From NCBI RefSeq assembly GCF_000177375.1, contig NZ_ADFR01000002.1, forward strand, positions 186,001 through 250,000: a stretch of 64,000 bases of DNA, given 5' to 3'. Shown piece after piece: positions 8,449 through 18,420 of this stretch. How positions within the stretch are numbered: position 1 is the stretch's first letter; every line of letters begins with the position of its first letter. Under the pieces are notes generated by a model. It ran no database searches, had not been told where the DNA came from, and saw nothing but the letters and a program-made list of their open reading frames with translations. Source of the stretch: Bulleidia extructa W1219 (GTDB taxonomy: Bacteria > Bacillota_I > Bacilli_A > Erysipelotrichales > Erysipelotrichaceae). A program made the translations under genes and the position numbers.

Positions 8449-8477
8449 AATCTACACCACCTAAAAACAAGAGTCAA
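8449..8477 (-). promoter_or_regulatory. Sigma-A promoter of the metal-transport operon
   Basis: Minus-strand -35 TTGACT at 8472-8477 and -10 TAGATT at 8449-8454 with a 17-bp spacer. The operator at 8429-8442 begins just downstream of the -10 box. Confidence 0.75.
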
Positions 8478-8489
8478 CACATACTATCT

Positions 8490-8731
8490 ATTTTTTCTTT
8501 TTATCTCCTAAGCCCCATCGAAACTGATAGACCATAACGACCGTAATATCATAAAAAAGCCTCTCATAAAATGGTGTTGAATCCACCATAAAAGAAAGGA
8601 CTTCTTCAGAAAAATTTCATTTTTAGTGAACGTTATAAATATCTTTTCCTTGGCAAGGAAAAATGCTCCTCATTTGAAATGGGTTTTTTCAAATCATGAT
8701 CAATAGTTTCCCACCAGATAGCTCTTGACAC
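8490..8731. other. Intergenic region, no gene seen
   Basis: AT-rich stretch between the metal-operon promoter and the pepV stop. It holds weak inverted repeats (ATGGTG/CACCAT near 8571-8590; TTTGAA/TTCAAA near 8675-8696) that may end pepV transcription. No open reading frame has a convincing ribosome-binding site. Confidence 0.4.
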
Positions 8732-10120
8732 TCAATCCTTTTCGCAAGCCAAGTCATAAAGAATATTCGCATAAACCGCACAAGCTCTTAACATCGTTTC
8801 GATTTCAAAGCCTTCATCCGCTTCATGCTCCCCTGCTACCCAAGAAGGATAAGGACGATTTGGGAAAACCGGTCCACAAGCCACAAAATTTTCAAACGTA
8901 CGAGCATAAGTACCTCCGCCAATACTCAAAGCAGGAGTGTATGTATCCCCACTCATTTCCCGATAATGTTTCATAACCGTCTTGACCAATTCACTATTCG
9001 GATCACTTAAAAGCCACTTGGAATCATCAAAAATTTCGGCTTCCAATCCCAATTGTTCTCTCACTACCTTAGCACTTTGTGCAAACAATTCTGAACCGGT
9101 GCATTCATTAGGATAACGATAATCGCAGAACATATCGATTTCTCCTTGATGAATAGTCACCTTACCTAAATTAAAGGTTAATGGCCCCATATAAGCCCCA
9201 TTAAAATCCACACCAAATCCTTCACCATAATGATCCGCTAAAATATGACTAGCCTTCAAAGAAAATTCATCTTGATAACAACTTCCGATGAATTGGAACA
9301 TTTTGACTGCCGCATTGACACCATGATATGGTTTTGAGGCATGGAAAGGCTTACCATCAATATGATAATGACTTCCCTTTTCATCTTCATAACAGCTTCC
9401 TGTTATGTGTTGCGATAATAGGAACTTTTCAAAATACTCTTTTTCTAAGGAACGATTGACAATCACATCTGCTTTTCCAATCACAACATTATACGCATTC
9501 CCAGCTTTCATCTCTTGAATACAAGTATTGACCTTACCATAAACACGGAAATCTAAAATGCCTTTTTCGGCATAAATACAAGGAAAATCAGCGTCCGGTA
9601 CGATTCCCATGATTGGATTTTTCTCATGTTCTTTATAATACAAAACACCCGCTGAAGTAGTTTCTTCATCTGTGCCAAAGATACATTGAATATTATGTTT
9701 CAATTTAAAACCATGATCTTTTAAAATGCGAAGAGCATAATATGCCGCAATAGCTGGCCCTTTATCATCCGCACTACCACGTCCCATAATAAAGCCATCT
9801 TTTATTTCACCTTTTAAAGGGTCAAAATGCCAATCCGCTAAATCCCCTAATGGAACCACATCTAAATGGCCTAAAACGCCAACCGATTCTTCCAAATCAC
9901 CATACTGAACAACCCCTGCATAGCCATCTACATTCTTCACTTTAAACCCATCACGCTTCCCAATTTCAAGCATCGTTTCCAAAGCTTTACGAATATTTGG
10001 TCCAAAAGGTTGACCAGGACCGGCGTTTGCATCATCACGAACCGATTCAATCGCCATTAAAGAACGAATATCTTCAATCATATCCTTCTCATAACGTCTT
10101 GCGTCTTCTAAAAATTTCAT
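8732..10120 (-). CDS. pepV: Mn2+-dependent dipeptidase, PepV/Sapep family (M20)
   Basis: 462 residues. A cytosolic M20 metallopeptidase that hydrolyses dipeptides. Metal-site motifs are GVLGHLDVVPLGD (His, Asp), GRGSADDKGPAIA (bridging Asp) and FGTDEETTSAG (general-base Glu and ligand Glu); IGGGTYAR and AGEHEADEG lie near the C-terminus. The start at 10120 is chosen for AGGAGG four bases upstream; the in-frame ATG at 10141 has no such site. It is monocistronic. Confidence 0.94.
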   Translation of the reverse strand: MKFLEDARRYEKDMIEDIRSLMAIESVRDDANAGPGQPFGPNIRKALETMLEIGKRDGFKVKNVDGYAGVVQYGDLEESVGVLGHLDVVPLGDLADWHFDPLKGEIKDGFIMGRGSADDKGPAIAAYYALRILKDHGFKLKHNIQCIFGTDEETTSAGVLYYKEHEKNPIMGIVPDADFPCIYAEKGILDFRVYGKVNTCIQEMKAGNAYNVVIGKADVIVNRSLEKEYFEKFLLSQHITGSCYEDEKGSHYHIDGKPFHASKPYHGVNAAVKMFQFIGSCYQDEFSLKASHILADHYGEGFGVDFNGAYMGPLTFNLGKVTIHQGEIDMFCDYRYPNECTGSELFAQSAKVVREQLGLEAEIFDDSKWLLSDPNSELVKTVMKHYREMSGDTYTPALSIGGGTYARTFENFVACGPVFPNRPYPSWVAGEHEADEGFEIETMLRACAVYANILYDLACEKD

Positions 10121-10479
10121 AATTCCTCCTATTTTGAACATGTATGTTTTCTATTCAAATTCTAGCATAAAAGCCTACTAAATTAAGAGAAACCACAAAT
10201 GCAAATAATAATGTACAAAAATAAACCTTTTTTTAGAATCCCTGTCCAATTCCACTGTTCAAGAACAGTAATAGACCAATTGTTTCAATATATTAAAAGA
10301 AAAATCGTTTCAATCATGTCATAATAGACACAACTGAATATATACACTATGACAACAAAGAAAAGATTCAAACAAAATTAAAAGACCTAACTCCTTGTCA
10401 AGCAAGGAATCAAGCCTCATCCTGTCTATCCATTAAAGTGTCTAAACAAGCTTCACTTCAATTCACTTAATCGCTATTA
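10121..10479. other. Intergenic region with a perfect palindrome and the rpsR terminator repeat
   Basis: About 360 bp without a gene. It contains an isolated perfect hairpin, ACTGTTC-AA-GAACAGT, at 10254-10269 and the terminator-like repeat at 10365-10415. The rest is AT-rich with no ribosome-binding site. Part must hold the pepV promoter. Confidence 0.5.
10365..10415 (-). repeat. Dispersed 51-bp terminator-like repeat, copy 1
   Basis: On the minus strand, downstream of rpsR, GGCTTGATTCCTTG pairs through G-U and Watson-Crick pairs with CAAGGAGTTAGGTCT, followed by TTTTAATTTTG. A second copy at 48858-48908 matches at about 44 of 51 positions, and several differences keep the stem paired. It probably terminates the rpsF-ssb-rpsR operon. 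Confidence 0.7.
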
Positions 10480-10710
10480 TTAGTCAGCTACGTACGGTAA
10501 TAAAGCCATTTGACGAGCACGCTTAATTGCAATAGCCAATGGTCTTTGATATTTAGCACGAGTGCCCGTTACACGACGTGGTGTAATCTTAGCATTAGGG
10601 CTAATAAACTTCTTTAGCAACTCAACATCTTTATAATCAATAAATTTGATGTTGTTCTTTGTGAAGTAACAAACCTTACGACGACCCATTCTTTGTTTTC
10701 TAAAAGCCAT
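10480..10710 (-). CDS. rpsR: 30S ribosomal protein S18
   Basis: 76 residues. Binds the central domain of 16S rRNA together with S6. Typical segments are [22 protein letters not shown] and the basic C-terminal part [26 protein letters not shown]. It is the last gene of the conserved rpsF-ssb-rpsR operon, 14 bp after ssb. In Firmicutes the S6:S18 complex represses this operon. Confidence 0.98.
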   Translation of the reverse strand: MAFRKQRMGRRKVCYFTKNNIKFIDYKDVELLKKFISPNAKITPRRVTGTRAKYQRPLAIAIKRARQMALLPYVAD

Positions 10711-10724
10711 GTTGGTCTCCTTTT

Positions 10725-11198
10725 CTAAAATGGTAAATCATCTGTGGATAAATCAAATCCACCATTACCGAAATCATCATCTCCAAATCCCGAATCATTT
10801 GATAAAGGATTGGAGAAATTATTTGATGGTTGACTATCACTCGAATCATTTGAATGATATGTCCCTGTCTCCAAACGTTGTTCACGAATCAAACGAACCG
10901 AATCCGCAACCACATCAGTAGTATAGATCCTTTGCCCATCTCTTTCGTAACTGCCGGTTTGAATATGACCATCCAAGGCAACCACGTTTCCCTTACGAGC
11001 ATACTGCCCCAAGAAATCCGCCGATTGACGCCAAGCCACACAGCTAATGAAATCAGCTGTTGGTTGGTTGGAATTGGCATCTTTACTCACTCGACGATCA
11101 CAAGCGATTGTAAAGCGAGCTGATGAAATGCCGCTTTGAGTTTTACGGACTTCAACATCTCTGGTCAAACGACCGACAAGCACAACACGATTGATCAT
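10725..11198 (-). CDS. ssb: Single-stranded DNA-binding protein
   Basis: 157 residues. The N-terminal OB fold (residues 1-105; [18 protein letters not shown] and [21 protein letters not shown]) binds ssDNA as a tetramer. A Ser/Asn/Gly-rich flexible linker follows, ending in the acidic tip DDLPF, which recruits partner proteins. The start ATG overlaps the rpsF stop (TAATG), so the two are translationally coupled. Confidence 0.97.
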   Translation of the reverse strand: MINRVVLVGRLTRDVEVRKTQSGISSARFTIACDRRVSKDANSNQPTADFISCVAWRQSADFLGQYARKGNVVALDGHIQTGSYERDGQRIYTTDVVADSVRLIREQRLETGTYHSNDSSDSQPSNNFSNPLSNDSGFGDDDFGNGGFDLSTDDLPF

Positions 11199-11503
11199 TA
11201 CTTAGCCTCCGCTTCAGCCGCTTCATCACGAGTAATCATGAAACGAACCACATTTACATTAATACTCATCAAACGGTCAAATTCTTTGACTGCTGCGTTA
11301 TCAGCTTCAAACTTCAACACAACATAGTAACCTTTTTTCATATCATCAATTTCATAGGCGAAATCTCTCATTCCCCATTCGTCTGTCTTGGTGATAACAG
11401 CACCGTTGTTCGTTAAAAAACCAGCAATTTGGTTCATTAATTCACCACGCTTTTCTGTTTCAACAGATTCCTTGATGATGTACATTACTTCATATTTTCT
11501 CAT
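11198..11503 (-). CDS. rpsF: 30S ribosomal protein S6
   Basis: 101 residues, starting MRKYEVMYIIKESV. Primary partner of S18 in the 30S platform. The conserved segment WGMRDFAYEIDDMKKGYYVVLKF is present. The start at 11503 follows AAGGAGGTGTACAC; an in-frame ATG at 11542 would add 13 residues and lies before that ribosome-binding site, within the leader hairpins. First gene of rpsF-ssb-rpsR. Confidence 0.97.
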   Translation of the reverse strand: MRKYEVMYIIKESVETEKRGELMNQIAGFLTNNGAVITKTDEWGMRDFAYEIDDMKKGYYVVLKFEADNAAVKEFDRLMSINVNVVRFMITRDEAAEAEAK

Positions 11504-11568
11504 GTGTACACCTCCTTCTGGTCTAATGGCCTTTTCAGGCAAGGAGTGGTTAATCCACTCGCCGTACT
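11504..11568 (-). promoter_or_regulatory. rpsF leader with two hairpins, candidate S6:S18 autoregulatory element
   Basis: The untranslated leader folds into GAGTGG-ATTAA-CCACTC, extended by GGC/GCC across a 3-base bulge, and a second hairpin GCC-TGAAAA-GGC just before the ribosome-binding site. Firmicutes rpsF leaders are known to bind S6:S18 through a bulged stem. The position fits; I cannot confirm the exact bulge consensus. Confidence 0.45.
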
Positions 11569-11597
11569 ATGTTAGCATATATATACTTAAAAGTGAA
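11569..11597 (-). promoter_or_regulatory. Sigma-A promoter of rpsF-ssb-rpsR
   Basis: Minus-strand -35 TTCACT at 11592-11597 and -10 TAACAT at 11569-11574, 17-bp spacer, directly upstream of the structured rpsF leader. Confidence 0.55.
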
Positions 11598-11612
11598 TAC
11601 CCCTTTTTTAAA

Positions 11613-12107
11613 TTAGGCTGATATCGGTAAGCGATTATCTTCCTTTTGTTTCGGAAGATCCATCAGAATGCCATTGACCTTATATTTTTTCATTGTAAAC
11701 ATTGTCACCGTTGCAGCCACTCCTTCAATTGGAGCTAATTTTGAGCCCACAAATTCAGCCACTTCTCTCATGGTTTTTCCATTCACATTCACTAGAAACT
11801 CAAAATTACCACTCATCAAAAAAATAGAGGATACTTCCGGATAACGAGCAATCTTTTCCGCAATCTTATCATAGCCTGTATTATTTTGTGGTTTGGCTGA
11901 AACACCAATCATAGCATCAATATGTTCTAAATTGGTATGATCCCAATTCACAATAGTGTGATATCCACAAATAATTTTTTCATCTTCCAGTTTTTTCTTA
12001 GCTTGCTCAATGGTTTCTTCACTTTCTCCAAGAACATCTGCCAAAAAAGTGATTTCAGCTCGTGGATTTTGAATTAATAACTCCAACACTTTATTTTCAT
12101 CCATCAT
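11613..12107 (-). CDS. Lrp/AsnC-family transcriptional regulator
   Basis: 164 residues. N-terminal winged helix-turn-helix (residues 1-50) and C-terminal RAM/AsnC ligand-binding domain (GVSAKPQNNTGYDKIAEKIARYPEVSSIFLMSGNFEFLVNV). These regulators sense amino acids. Its start overlaps the end of the aminotransferase gene by 4 bp, so the two are co-translated, which suggests control of amino-acid metabolism, perhaps of this operon. Either of two adjacent ATGs (12107 or 12104) could be used. Confidence 0.9.
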   Translation of the reverse strand: MMDENKVLELLIQNPRAEITFLADVLGESEETIEQAKKKLEDEKIICGYHTIVNWDHTNLEHIDAMIGVSAKPQNNTGYDKIAEKIARYPEVSSIFLMSGNFEFLVNVNGKTMREVAEFVGSKLAPIEGVAATVTMFTMKKYKVNGILMDLPKQKEDNRLPISA

Positions 12108-13282
12108 GACGACCCCCTTTTATGTACCTCTAAAAAATGTTCAATACGATTCATGGCTTCTTGTAAATATTCCAAGCTATAAGCATATGAGATTCTTGCA
12201 AATCCTTCTCCTGATTGCCCGAAAGCCGTTCCTGGAATAATCGCAACGTGTTCTTCTTCCAATAACCTTTCACAGAATTCTTCCGATGTTAAACCCAAAA
12301 TTGAAATATTTGGGAACACATAGAAAGCTCCTTTTGGCTCAAACGTCTTCAATCCCATTCGGTTCAATTTTCTAACCAAATACTGCCTTCTCAAATCGTA
12401 TTGATGGCGCATCTGTTCTACTTGCTTATCGCAATTTTTCAAGGCTGTTATCGCTGCATATTGACTGATAGTAGGGGCTGCCATGATGGATGATTGATGA
12501 ATTTTTGTCATCGTTTGGATCAAGTCTTTAGGTCCCAGACAATAACCCAATCTCCACCCTGTCATCGAAAATGTTTTAGAAAAACCATTGATGATTAATG
12601 TCCTTTCCTTCATTCCCGGTATTTGGGCAATGGAATGAAAGCCCTCTTTCCCATACACTAATTCCGAATAAATTTCATCCGAAAGAATCGTTATGTTTGT
12701 GTCTTTCAATACATCTGCAAGTTCTTGTAAATCTTTCTTTTCTAAAATGGCTCCCGTTGGATTGTTAGGATAAGAAAGAACTAACAATTTTGTTTTCGGA
12801 CTAATCTTTTTCTTTAAATCCCGTGCCTTTAAACGAAATTCATTTTCTTCTTTCGTTTCAATGGATATTGGAATCCCGCCAGTCAATGTCACCAAAGGCT
12901 CATAACTCACAAAACAAGGTTCCGGTAAAATAACCTCATCTTCCGGTTCCACCAAAGCTCGAATAGCTACATCAATTCCTTCACTACCACCCACACTCAC
13001 AAAAATATTTTCCAATTGATAATCTAAGTTATATTTTCTTTTTTGATATTGTAAAATTTCCTGTCTTAATTCTTTTAAACCGGCATTAGCTGTATACTTT
13101 GTCAATCCCCATTCCAAGCTATGAATCGCTTCCTCACGAATGACCCAAGGAGTTTGAAAATCAGGTTCACCCACTCCCAAGGAAATACATTCCGGCATTT
13201 CCAAAACCAAATCAAAAAATTTACGAATTCCCGAAGGTCGCATTTTCTTAGCATTTTTCGCTAATAATTCTTGATAATTCAT
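12104..13282 (-). CDS. Class I/II pyridoxal-phosphate aminotransferase
   Basis: 392 residues. Fold-type I aminotransferase, probably aspartate, alanine or aromatic amino acids. Motifs: LGVGEPDFQTP near residue 35, YPNNPTG near 168, ILSDEIYSELVY near 200 and the PLP-lysine segment FSKTFSMTGWRLGY near 235; the C-terminal Arg lies in GEGFARISYA. It overlaps lrp by 4 bp and follows uvrB by 10 bp. Substrate cannot be fixed from sequence. Confidence 0.92.
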   Translation of the reverse strand: MNYQELLAKNAKKMRPSGIRKFFDLVLEMPECISLGVGEPDFQTPWVIREEAIHSLEWGLTKYTANAGLKELRQEILQYQKRKYNLDYQLENIFVSVGGSEGIDVAIRALVEPEDEVILPEPCFVSYEPLVTLTGGIPISIETKEENEFRLKARDLKKKISPKTKLLVLSYPNNPTGAILEKKDLQELADVLKDTNITILSDEIYSELVYGKEGFHSIAQIPGMKERTLIINGFSKTFSMTGWRLGYCLGPKDLIQTMTKIHQSSIMAAPTISQYAAITALKNCDKQVEQMRHQYDLRRQYLVRKLNRMGLKTFEPKGAFYVFPNISILGLTSEEFCERLLEEEHVAIIPGTAFGQSGEGFARISYAYSLEYLQEAMNRIEHFLEVHKRGSS

Positions 13283-13292
13283 CTCTTCACCC

Positions 13293-15275
13293 TCAAGCCG
13301 ATTCTGCTTTTAATTCCAAAACCATATCTCTCAATTCAGCCGCCCTTTCAAAGTTCAAATTAGCCGCAGCTTCTTTCATTTCCGCTTCTAAATGAGTTAT
13401 CAAGGTTGCTGTATCTTGTTTCGACATCTTTGCTTTCTTGCGAATATATCGGCTGGCCATTTCTTGTGTTTCCTTACCACGAATCACATCACCAATCGAC
13501 TTTTGAACAGTCTTTGGTACAATATGATGTTCCTTGTTATACGTTTCTTGTATATAACGGCGACGATTCGTTTCTTCTATGGCTTCTTTCATCGAGTCAG
13601 TTATAGTATCCCCATACATATACACATGTCCATTTGCGTTACGGGCTGCGCGACCAATAATTTGAATCAATGACCGTTTCGATCGCAAGAAACCTTCTTT
13701 ATCCGCATCCAATATACAAATCAAACTAACTTCCGGTATATCCAATCCTTCCCTTAATAAATTAATTCCGACCACCACATCATATTTGCCAATCCGTAAA
13801 TCATGGATGATTTGCGATCGCTCAATGGTGTTTGTCTCATGATGAATATACGACACTTGGTATCCTCGTTCTTTAAGATAAGAAGTTAAATCTTCGGACA
13901 TATGAACCGTCAAGGTTGTAATTAAAACCTTTTCTTTTTTTTGAATTCGCTCATCCAAAGCTATACAAATATCATCAATCTGTCCCTTCGTCGGACGAAC
14001 TTCAACTACCGGATCCAACAAGCCCGTTGGTCGAATGATTTGTTCCACTACATGGTTATGCACTTTTTCCAATTCATAATCCCCAGGCGTCGCTGAACAA
14101 TAAATGACTTGCGGGATCATCGCCTCAAATTCATCCCATTTCATTGGCCTGTTTTCCAAAGCACTTGGCAACCGAAATCCGTAGTCCACTAACGTTTGTT
14201 TGCGAGAATGATCACCATTATACATTCCTCGAATTTGTGGCAAGGACACATGTGATTCATCCACCATGATCAAAAAATTTTCCGGGAAATAATCGAACAA
14301 ATTCCAAGGTCTTTGTCCTTGCTTACGATGATCAATATGAAAAGAATAATTTTCAATACCGGATACATAACCATTCTCTCGCAAAGACTCAATATCAAAG
14401 CGGGTTCTTTGTTCTAAACGCTCATATTCCAATAATTTATCGTGCTTTTTAAAATACCTCAATCGTTCTTCCAATTCCGCTTCAATTGCATCACAAGCCC
14501 GCAAAATCGACTCTTTATTACGTGCATAACCGGAGGCGGGAAAGATATTATAAAATTGATAAGCATTCAATGTTGTACCCGTAGTCGGATCTACTTCTGT
14601 AATTCGATCCACTTCATCCCCAAACAATTCAATTCGAATATTGAATTGATCTGTAAAAGAAGGTGTTAAATCAATCACATCTCCTCGCACTCTCATTGAA
14701 CCGCGAACTTGATCAACATCATTACGTCCATACTGCATTTCCACTAGTCGTCTTAATAATGCGTTACGGTTATAACTTTCCCCCACTCGGATGGTAAAAA
14801 ACATATCTTTGTATTGCTTCGGATCGCTCGCCGCATAAATACAAGCCACCGAAGCAACTACAATCGTATCTCTTCTTTCTAACAAAGAATTAATGGTAGA
14901 CTCTCGAAACATATCCAATTCATCATTGATAGCAGCCGTTTTTTCAATATACATATCTCTTTGTGCCACATAAGCTTCCGGTTGATAATAATCGAAATTA
15001 GAAATGAAATACTCCACCCGATTGTAAGGAAACAATTCCTTAAATTCAGAATACAATTGCCCTGCCAATGTCTTATTATGGGAAAAAATCAAAGTCGGCC
15101 TATTTACCTTTGCAATGATATTCGCCATCGTAAAAGTCTTACCTGTTCCCGTTGCTCCTTGTAAAACTTGTTCTTTTTTACCGGACAAAACACCTTTCAC
15201 CAATTCTTCAATGGCTTTCGGCTGATCACCTGTCGGCTTAAATGTAGATACCAACTCAAATGGACGATCATCCAT
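13293..15275 (-). CDS. uvrB: Excinuclease ABC subunit B
   Basis: 660 residues, the damage-verification helicase of nucleotide excision repair. Walker [10 protein letters not shown] near residue 42, the beta-hairpin [19 protein letters not shown] near 96, helicase motif [18 protein letters not shown] near 337, motif [11 protein letters not shown] near 540, and the C-terminal UvrC-binding UVR domain [20 protein letters not shown]. It overlaps the ctpA end by 8 bp. No uvrA or uvrC is in the window. Confidence 0.98.
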   Translation of the reverse strand: MDDRPFELVSTFKPTGDQPKAIEELVKGVLSGKKEQVLQGATGTGKTFTMANIIAKVNRPTLIFSHNKTLAGQLYSEFKELFPYNRVEYFISNFDYYQPEAYVAQRDMYIEKTAAINDELDMFRESTINSLLERRDTIVVASVACIYAASDPKQYKDMFFTIRVGESYNRNALLRRLVEMQYGRNDVDQVRGSMRVRGDVIDLTPSFTDQFNIRIELFGDEVDRITEVDPTTGTTLNAYQFYNIFPASGYARNKESILRACDAIEAELEERLRYFKKHDKLLEYERLEQRTRFDIESLRENGYVSGIENYSFHIDHRKQGQRPWNLFDYFPENFLIMVDESHVSLPQIRGMYNGDHSRKQTLVDYGFRLPSALENRPMKWDEFEAMIPQVIYCSATPGDYELEKVHNHVVEQIIRPTGLLDPVVEVRPTKGQIDDICIALDERIQKKEKVLITTLTVHMSEDLTSYLKERGYQVSYIHHETNTIERSQIIHDLRIGKYDVVVGINLLREGLDIPEVSLICILDADKEGFLRSKRSLIQIIGRAARNANGHVYMYGDTITDSMKEAIEETNRRRYIQETYNKEHHIVPKTVQKSIGDVIRGKETQEMASRYIRKKAKMSKQDTATLITHLEAEMKEAAANLNFERAAELRDMVLELKAESA

Positions 15276-16788
15276 GTAAAACCTCTAAGGCTTTTTGATA
15301 GGCTTTATCTTTTGTTTTATCCGTATTATAAACATACACCAGCCGTGAAAGCAGTGCTCCATAGGTTTTTTGATTGATGGTTCCTGTCACCTCTAAACCT
15401 TCTTTACGCTGAAAGGCTAAAACAGCTTTCTTAGTTTGCTCAGAAAAATAACCATCCGTTCTTCCCGGTCGATAGCCTAAATAAGTCATGGCTTTTTGAC
15501 TATACTTTGTTACCTCTGAAACAGAATCTTCTTTCAGAATGGATCCTTCCTTAAATTTAGGTTGTTCACTGGTCAAAACATCAGCCAAATCCATTTTAAT
15601 ATCCGGTTCAATCCCTTTTCCGTTGATCCATTCCCCTTTTGGTGAAACCCACTTGCTTGTGGTGTATTTGATGGCTGATCCATCTTGAAAGCTTCGACTC
15701 ACTTGAACGGTTCCTTTTCCATAAGTTTTCGTTCCAATCACTGTGACATTCTTTCTCTGTTCTTTAAGAGCTAATGTTAATACTTCGGAAGCTGAAGCGG
15801 TATTACCATTCACTAATACCACAATTTGTTGAATATTCTTATACGGTTTCCCAGCCGTATAAATGGCTTCTTGACTTCCATCTGAATAAACTTGTTTCAT
15901 CACTAATGTTCCAGGAGCTAAAAAATAAGAAGCAATATCCTTTAAAGTGGTTAAATAGCCACCGCCATTATCCCTTAAATCAAGTATCAATTTAGAAATA
16001 CCTTTCTTTTCAAACTCATCTAAATAAGGTTTTAACTCCTTATGCGTGCTTTCACCAAATTGAAATAATTCAATATAACCAGTCTTATCATCAATCACTT
16101 TTCCATATGTAGAAGCCAAAACCGATCCACGAATAATTTCAATAGACAAGGTTTTTGATCCGCGTAACACTTCAACCACAACTTTGGTGCCTTCTTTTCC
16201 CATCACCAAAGCTTTCACATCATTAGCACTTTTACCTTCCAGAGGAACCCCATTCACTTTATGGATGAAATCGCCCACCTGAATACCCGCCTTCTCAGCT
16301 GGTGAATTACGGAAAACCTTTTGAACCAGTGCCTTTCCATTACTTTGAAGATACTGAATGCCAATTCCAACATATCGCCGTTTCAGCTGGTTGCTGAAAA
16401 ATTCCATTTCTTCCTTCGTCATATATTCTGTATGACGGTCTTCTTTATTGTTAGTGATTCCTTTTAAGGCTTGATCTTCTAAACGAGAAGAAAGATCTTT
16501 CACATCTTTTCCAAAAAACCAACCGTTTTTCATAATGTCCAAAACCGCATTGATCTTATTCCCTGAAACAGATTGATCCTCTTGAATTTTCGTTCTTATA
16601 TGATTCAAAGCATTGGATGGAAAAATAGATCCCCCCACATATCCTAGTGTCAAAGAAAGAACCATCGCTAAAAAAATGATCTTTTTTAATTTCTTTTCTT
16701 TCTTTAATGATTTCTGTAAAGCTTCCTCTTGAAAAATATGTTTCTGAAGAGGGATTAATTTTGTATTTGACTTTTCTAAATCTTCCAT
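15268..16788 (-). CDS. ctpA: C-terminal processing serine protease (S41) with PDZ and peptidoglycan-binding domains
   Basis: 506 residues. One N-terminal membrane anchor (residues 37-55, [20 protein letters not shown]) places the enzyme outside the cell. A PDZ domain follows (about 120-205, [24 protein letters not shown]). The S41 core has the catalytic Ser in [11 protein letters not shown] near 335 and Lys in [11 protein letters not shown] near 360. A PG_binding_1 domain ends the protein ([27 protein letters not shown]). It lies downstream of ftsEX, separated by a weak hairpin. Confidence 0.93.
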   Translation of the reverse strand: MEDLEKSNTKLIPLQKHIFQEEALQKSLKKEKKLKKIIFLAMVLSLTLGYVGGSIFPSNALNHIRTKIQEDQSVSGNKINAVLDIMKNGWFFGKDVKDLSSRLEDQALKGITNNKEDRHTEYMTKEEMEFFSNQLKRRYVGIGIQYLQSNGKALVQKVFRNSPAEKAGIQVGDFIHKVNGVPLEGKSANDVKALVMGKEGTKVVVEVLRGSKTLSIEIIRGSVLASTYGKVIDDKTGYIELFQFGESTHKELKPYLDEFEKKGISKLILDLRDNGGGYLTTLKDIASYFLAPGTLVMKQVYSDGSQEAIYTAGKPYKNIQQIVVLVNGNTASASEVLTLALKEQRKNVTVIGTKTYGKGTVQVSRSFQDGSAIKYTTSKWVSPKGEWINGKGIEPDIKMDLADVLTSEQPKFKEGSILKEDSVSEVTKYSQKAMTYLGYRPGRTDGYFSEQTKKAVLAFQRKEGLEVTGTINQKTYGALLSRLVYVYNTDKTKDKAYQKALEVLHG

Positions 16789-16810
16789 AAAAACCTACTT
16801 TCTATTAGGG

Positions 16811-16838
16811 CAAAAGCCTCAGATTTCTCCGAGGCTTT
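16811..16838 (-). terminator. Hairpin between ftsX and ctpA, terminator or attenuator
   Basis: Stem AAAGCCTC/GAGGCTTT with a 10-base loop overlaps the ftsX stop. On the minus strand only four T residues follow, so it may attenuate rather than end transcription into ctpA-uvrB. Confidence 0.6.
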
Positions 16839-17727
16839 AACGATGTTGTCGTAAATAACGATTCACGGAAATAAATGAACCCACCAAACCAACACCCATT
16901 CCTACAGCCAATAAAGCTAAGGAAACATAAATCACAAATGGATTTGGTTTATATAATTTAAACAAATTCGATAATAAAATACCATTTGTTTTGTTGTAAA
17001 TATAAATATATGACCAAACTGTCATTGCAATTGGAATAACAGATCCCATCATACCAATCAACATTCCTTCAATCAAGAAAGGACTTCGAATGAAATGGTT
17101 GGTTGCCCCAACATTTTTCATAATTGTAATCTCATCCTGACGCGAAAAGATAGTCAAACGAATCGTGTTTTGAATCAAGAAAATAGCCAAAACTCCTAAT
17201 CCCACTCCTAGAATCAAACCCGAACGACGAATACCATTCATTGCCGTCACCAAGGTAATGGTACTTTGACCACCAAAATTCACAGAATAAACACCTTCAA
17301 TCTTACGAATTTCTTTTGCGATCGATTCAATTTTATCACCGGATTTTGCTTCCACATAAAAGGAATCATGCATCGGATTATCTTCTTTAAATGGTTCAAA
17401 GATCTTTCTCGTCTTTTCATCTTCAAAAGAATTTAAATAATACTCCAATTCTTGAGCTTTCGAAGAAAAATTCACTTTTGAAACACCATCAATCGCCATA
17501 ATTTGATTCTTAATATTCGCTTCATTTCCTTCTGCCGCATAATCCACCTGAACCGAAATTTGCACAGTATTTTCAATAGATTTCGTAAATGCTTCTAAAT
17601 TAATGGAAAGGGTCGAAATCAAACTAATAATCATCAACGTAATCGTGACCGCCAAAGCGGAAGAAATAGACATCGCCCAGTGACGTCCCACGCCACTAAA
17701 GCCTTCTTTAAAAGGTCTACTGATCAT
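16837..17727 (-). CDS. ftsX: Cell-division ABC transporter-like protein FtsX
   Basis: 296 residues beginning MISRPFKEGFSGVGRHW. One N-terminal helix, a large extracellular loop (about 50-165) and three C-terminal helices give the FtsX topology. With FtsE it controls peptidoglycan hydrolases at the membrane. The ATG at 17727 is 11 bases from AGGAGG; the upstream ATG at 17736 is only two bases away, so 17727 is preferred. The start lies inside ftsE. A plausible extracellular target is the M23 coiled-coil hydrolase at 20632-22098, as FtsEX activates such proteins in related bacteria. Confidence 0.93.
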   Translation of the reverse strand: MISRPFKEGFSGVGRHWAMSISSALAVTITLMIISLISTLSINLEAFTKSIENTVQISVQVDYAAEGNEANIKNQIMAIDGVSKVNFSSKAQELEYYLNSFEDEKTRKIFEPFKEDNPMHDSFYVEAKSGDKIESIAKEIRKIEGVYSVNFGGQSTITLVTAMNGIRRSGLILGVGLGVLAIFLIQNTIRLTIFSRQDEITIMKNVGATNHFIRSPFLIEGMLIGMMGSVIPIAMTVWSYIYIYNKTNGILLSNLFKLYKPNPFVIYVSLALLAVGMGVGLVGSFISVNRYLRQHR

Positions 17728-18409
17728 GATGAACATAACCTCCTTCCTTCAAATCGGCCACCACATGACCATGTTCCAACACAATGGTTCTATTACGATA
17801 CTTATTCACAATCGTTAAATCATGTGTCACCATCAATATCGTTGAGCCATATATCTTATTAATGCGTTTCAACAATTCCATAATTTCATCTGATTTAGCC
17901 GGATCCAAGTTACCCGTTGGTTCATCCGCTACCAATACTTTTGGACGATTGGCAATAGCTCTTGCAATAGCAACGCGTTGCTGCTGTCCTCCTGATAATT
18001 GATTCGGAAAAGAATTGCCTTTATCTTCCAAACCGACGACCGACAATACCTCTTTGACTCGCATTTGAATTTGACGTTTGCGCATTCCGATCACTTCTAA
18101 CGCATAGGCCACGTTTTCACTAACCGTTTTTGCCGGCAATAATTTATAATCTTGAAAAACAACTCCAATATTTCTTCTAAACAAAGGAATCTGACGTCTT
18201 CTCAATTTTCCTACATTGATTCCTATCATTTTGACTTCACCCTTAGTCGGTACTTCTTCCGCATTAAACATCTTAATTAATGTGGATTTCCCCGATCCCG
18301 TTGGGCCAATGATATAAACAAACTCCCCTTGTTCAATGCTCATGTTGACATCATACAAGGCATTTGTACCACTTTTGTAGCGTTTATAGACATTCTTGCA
18401 TTCAATCAT
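17717..18409 (-). CDS. ftsE: Cell-division ATP-binding protein FtsE
   Basis: 230 residues. ABC ATPase: Walker A GPTGSGKSTLI near residue 36, Q-loop VFQDYKLLP, signature LSGGQQQRVAIARA, Walker B VLVADEPTGNLDP, switch MVTHD. The first lines (NVYKRYKSGTNALYDVNMSIEQGEFVYI) are characteristic of FtsE. It overlaps ftsX and follows yitT by 11 bp. Confidence 0.95.
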   Translation of the reverse strand: MIECKNVYKRYKSGTNALYDVNMSIEQGEFVYIIGPTGSGKSTLIKMFNAEEVPTKGEVKMIGINVGKLRRRQIPLFRRNIGVVFQDYKLLPAKTVSENVAYALEVIGMRKRQIQMRVKEVLSVVGLEDKGNSFPNQLSGGQQQRVAIARAIANRPKVLVADEPTGNLDPAKSDEIMELLKRINKIYGSTILMVTHDLTIVNKYRNRTIVLEHGHVVADLKEGGYVHHDQ

Positions 18410-18420
18410 AAAACTGCTCC

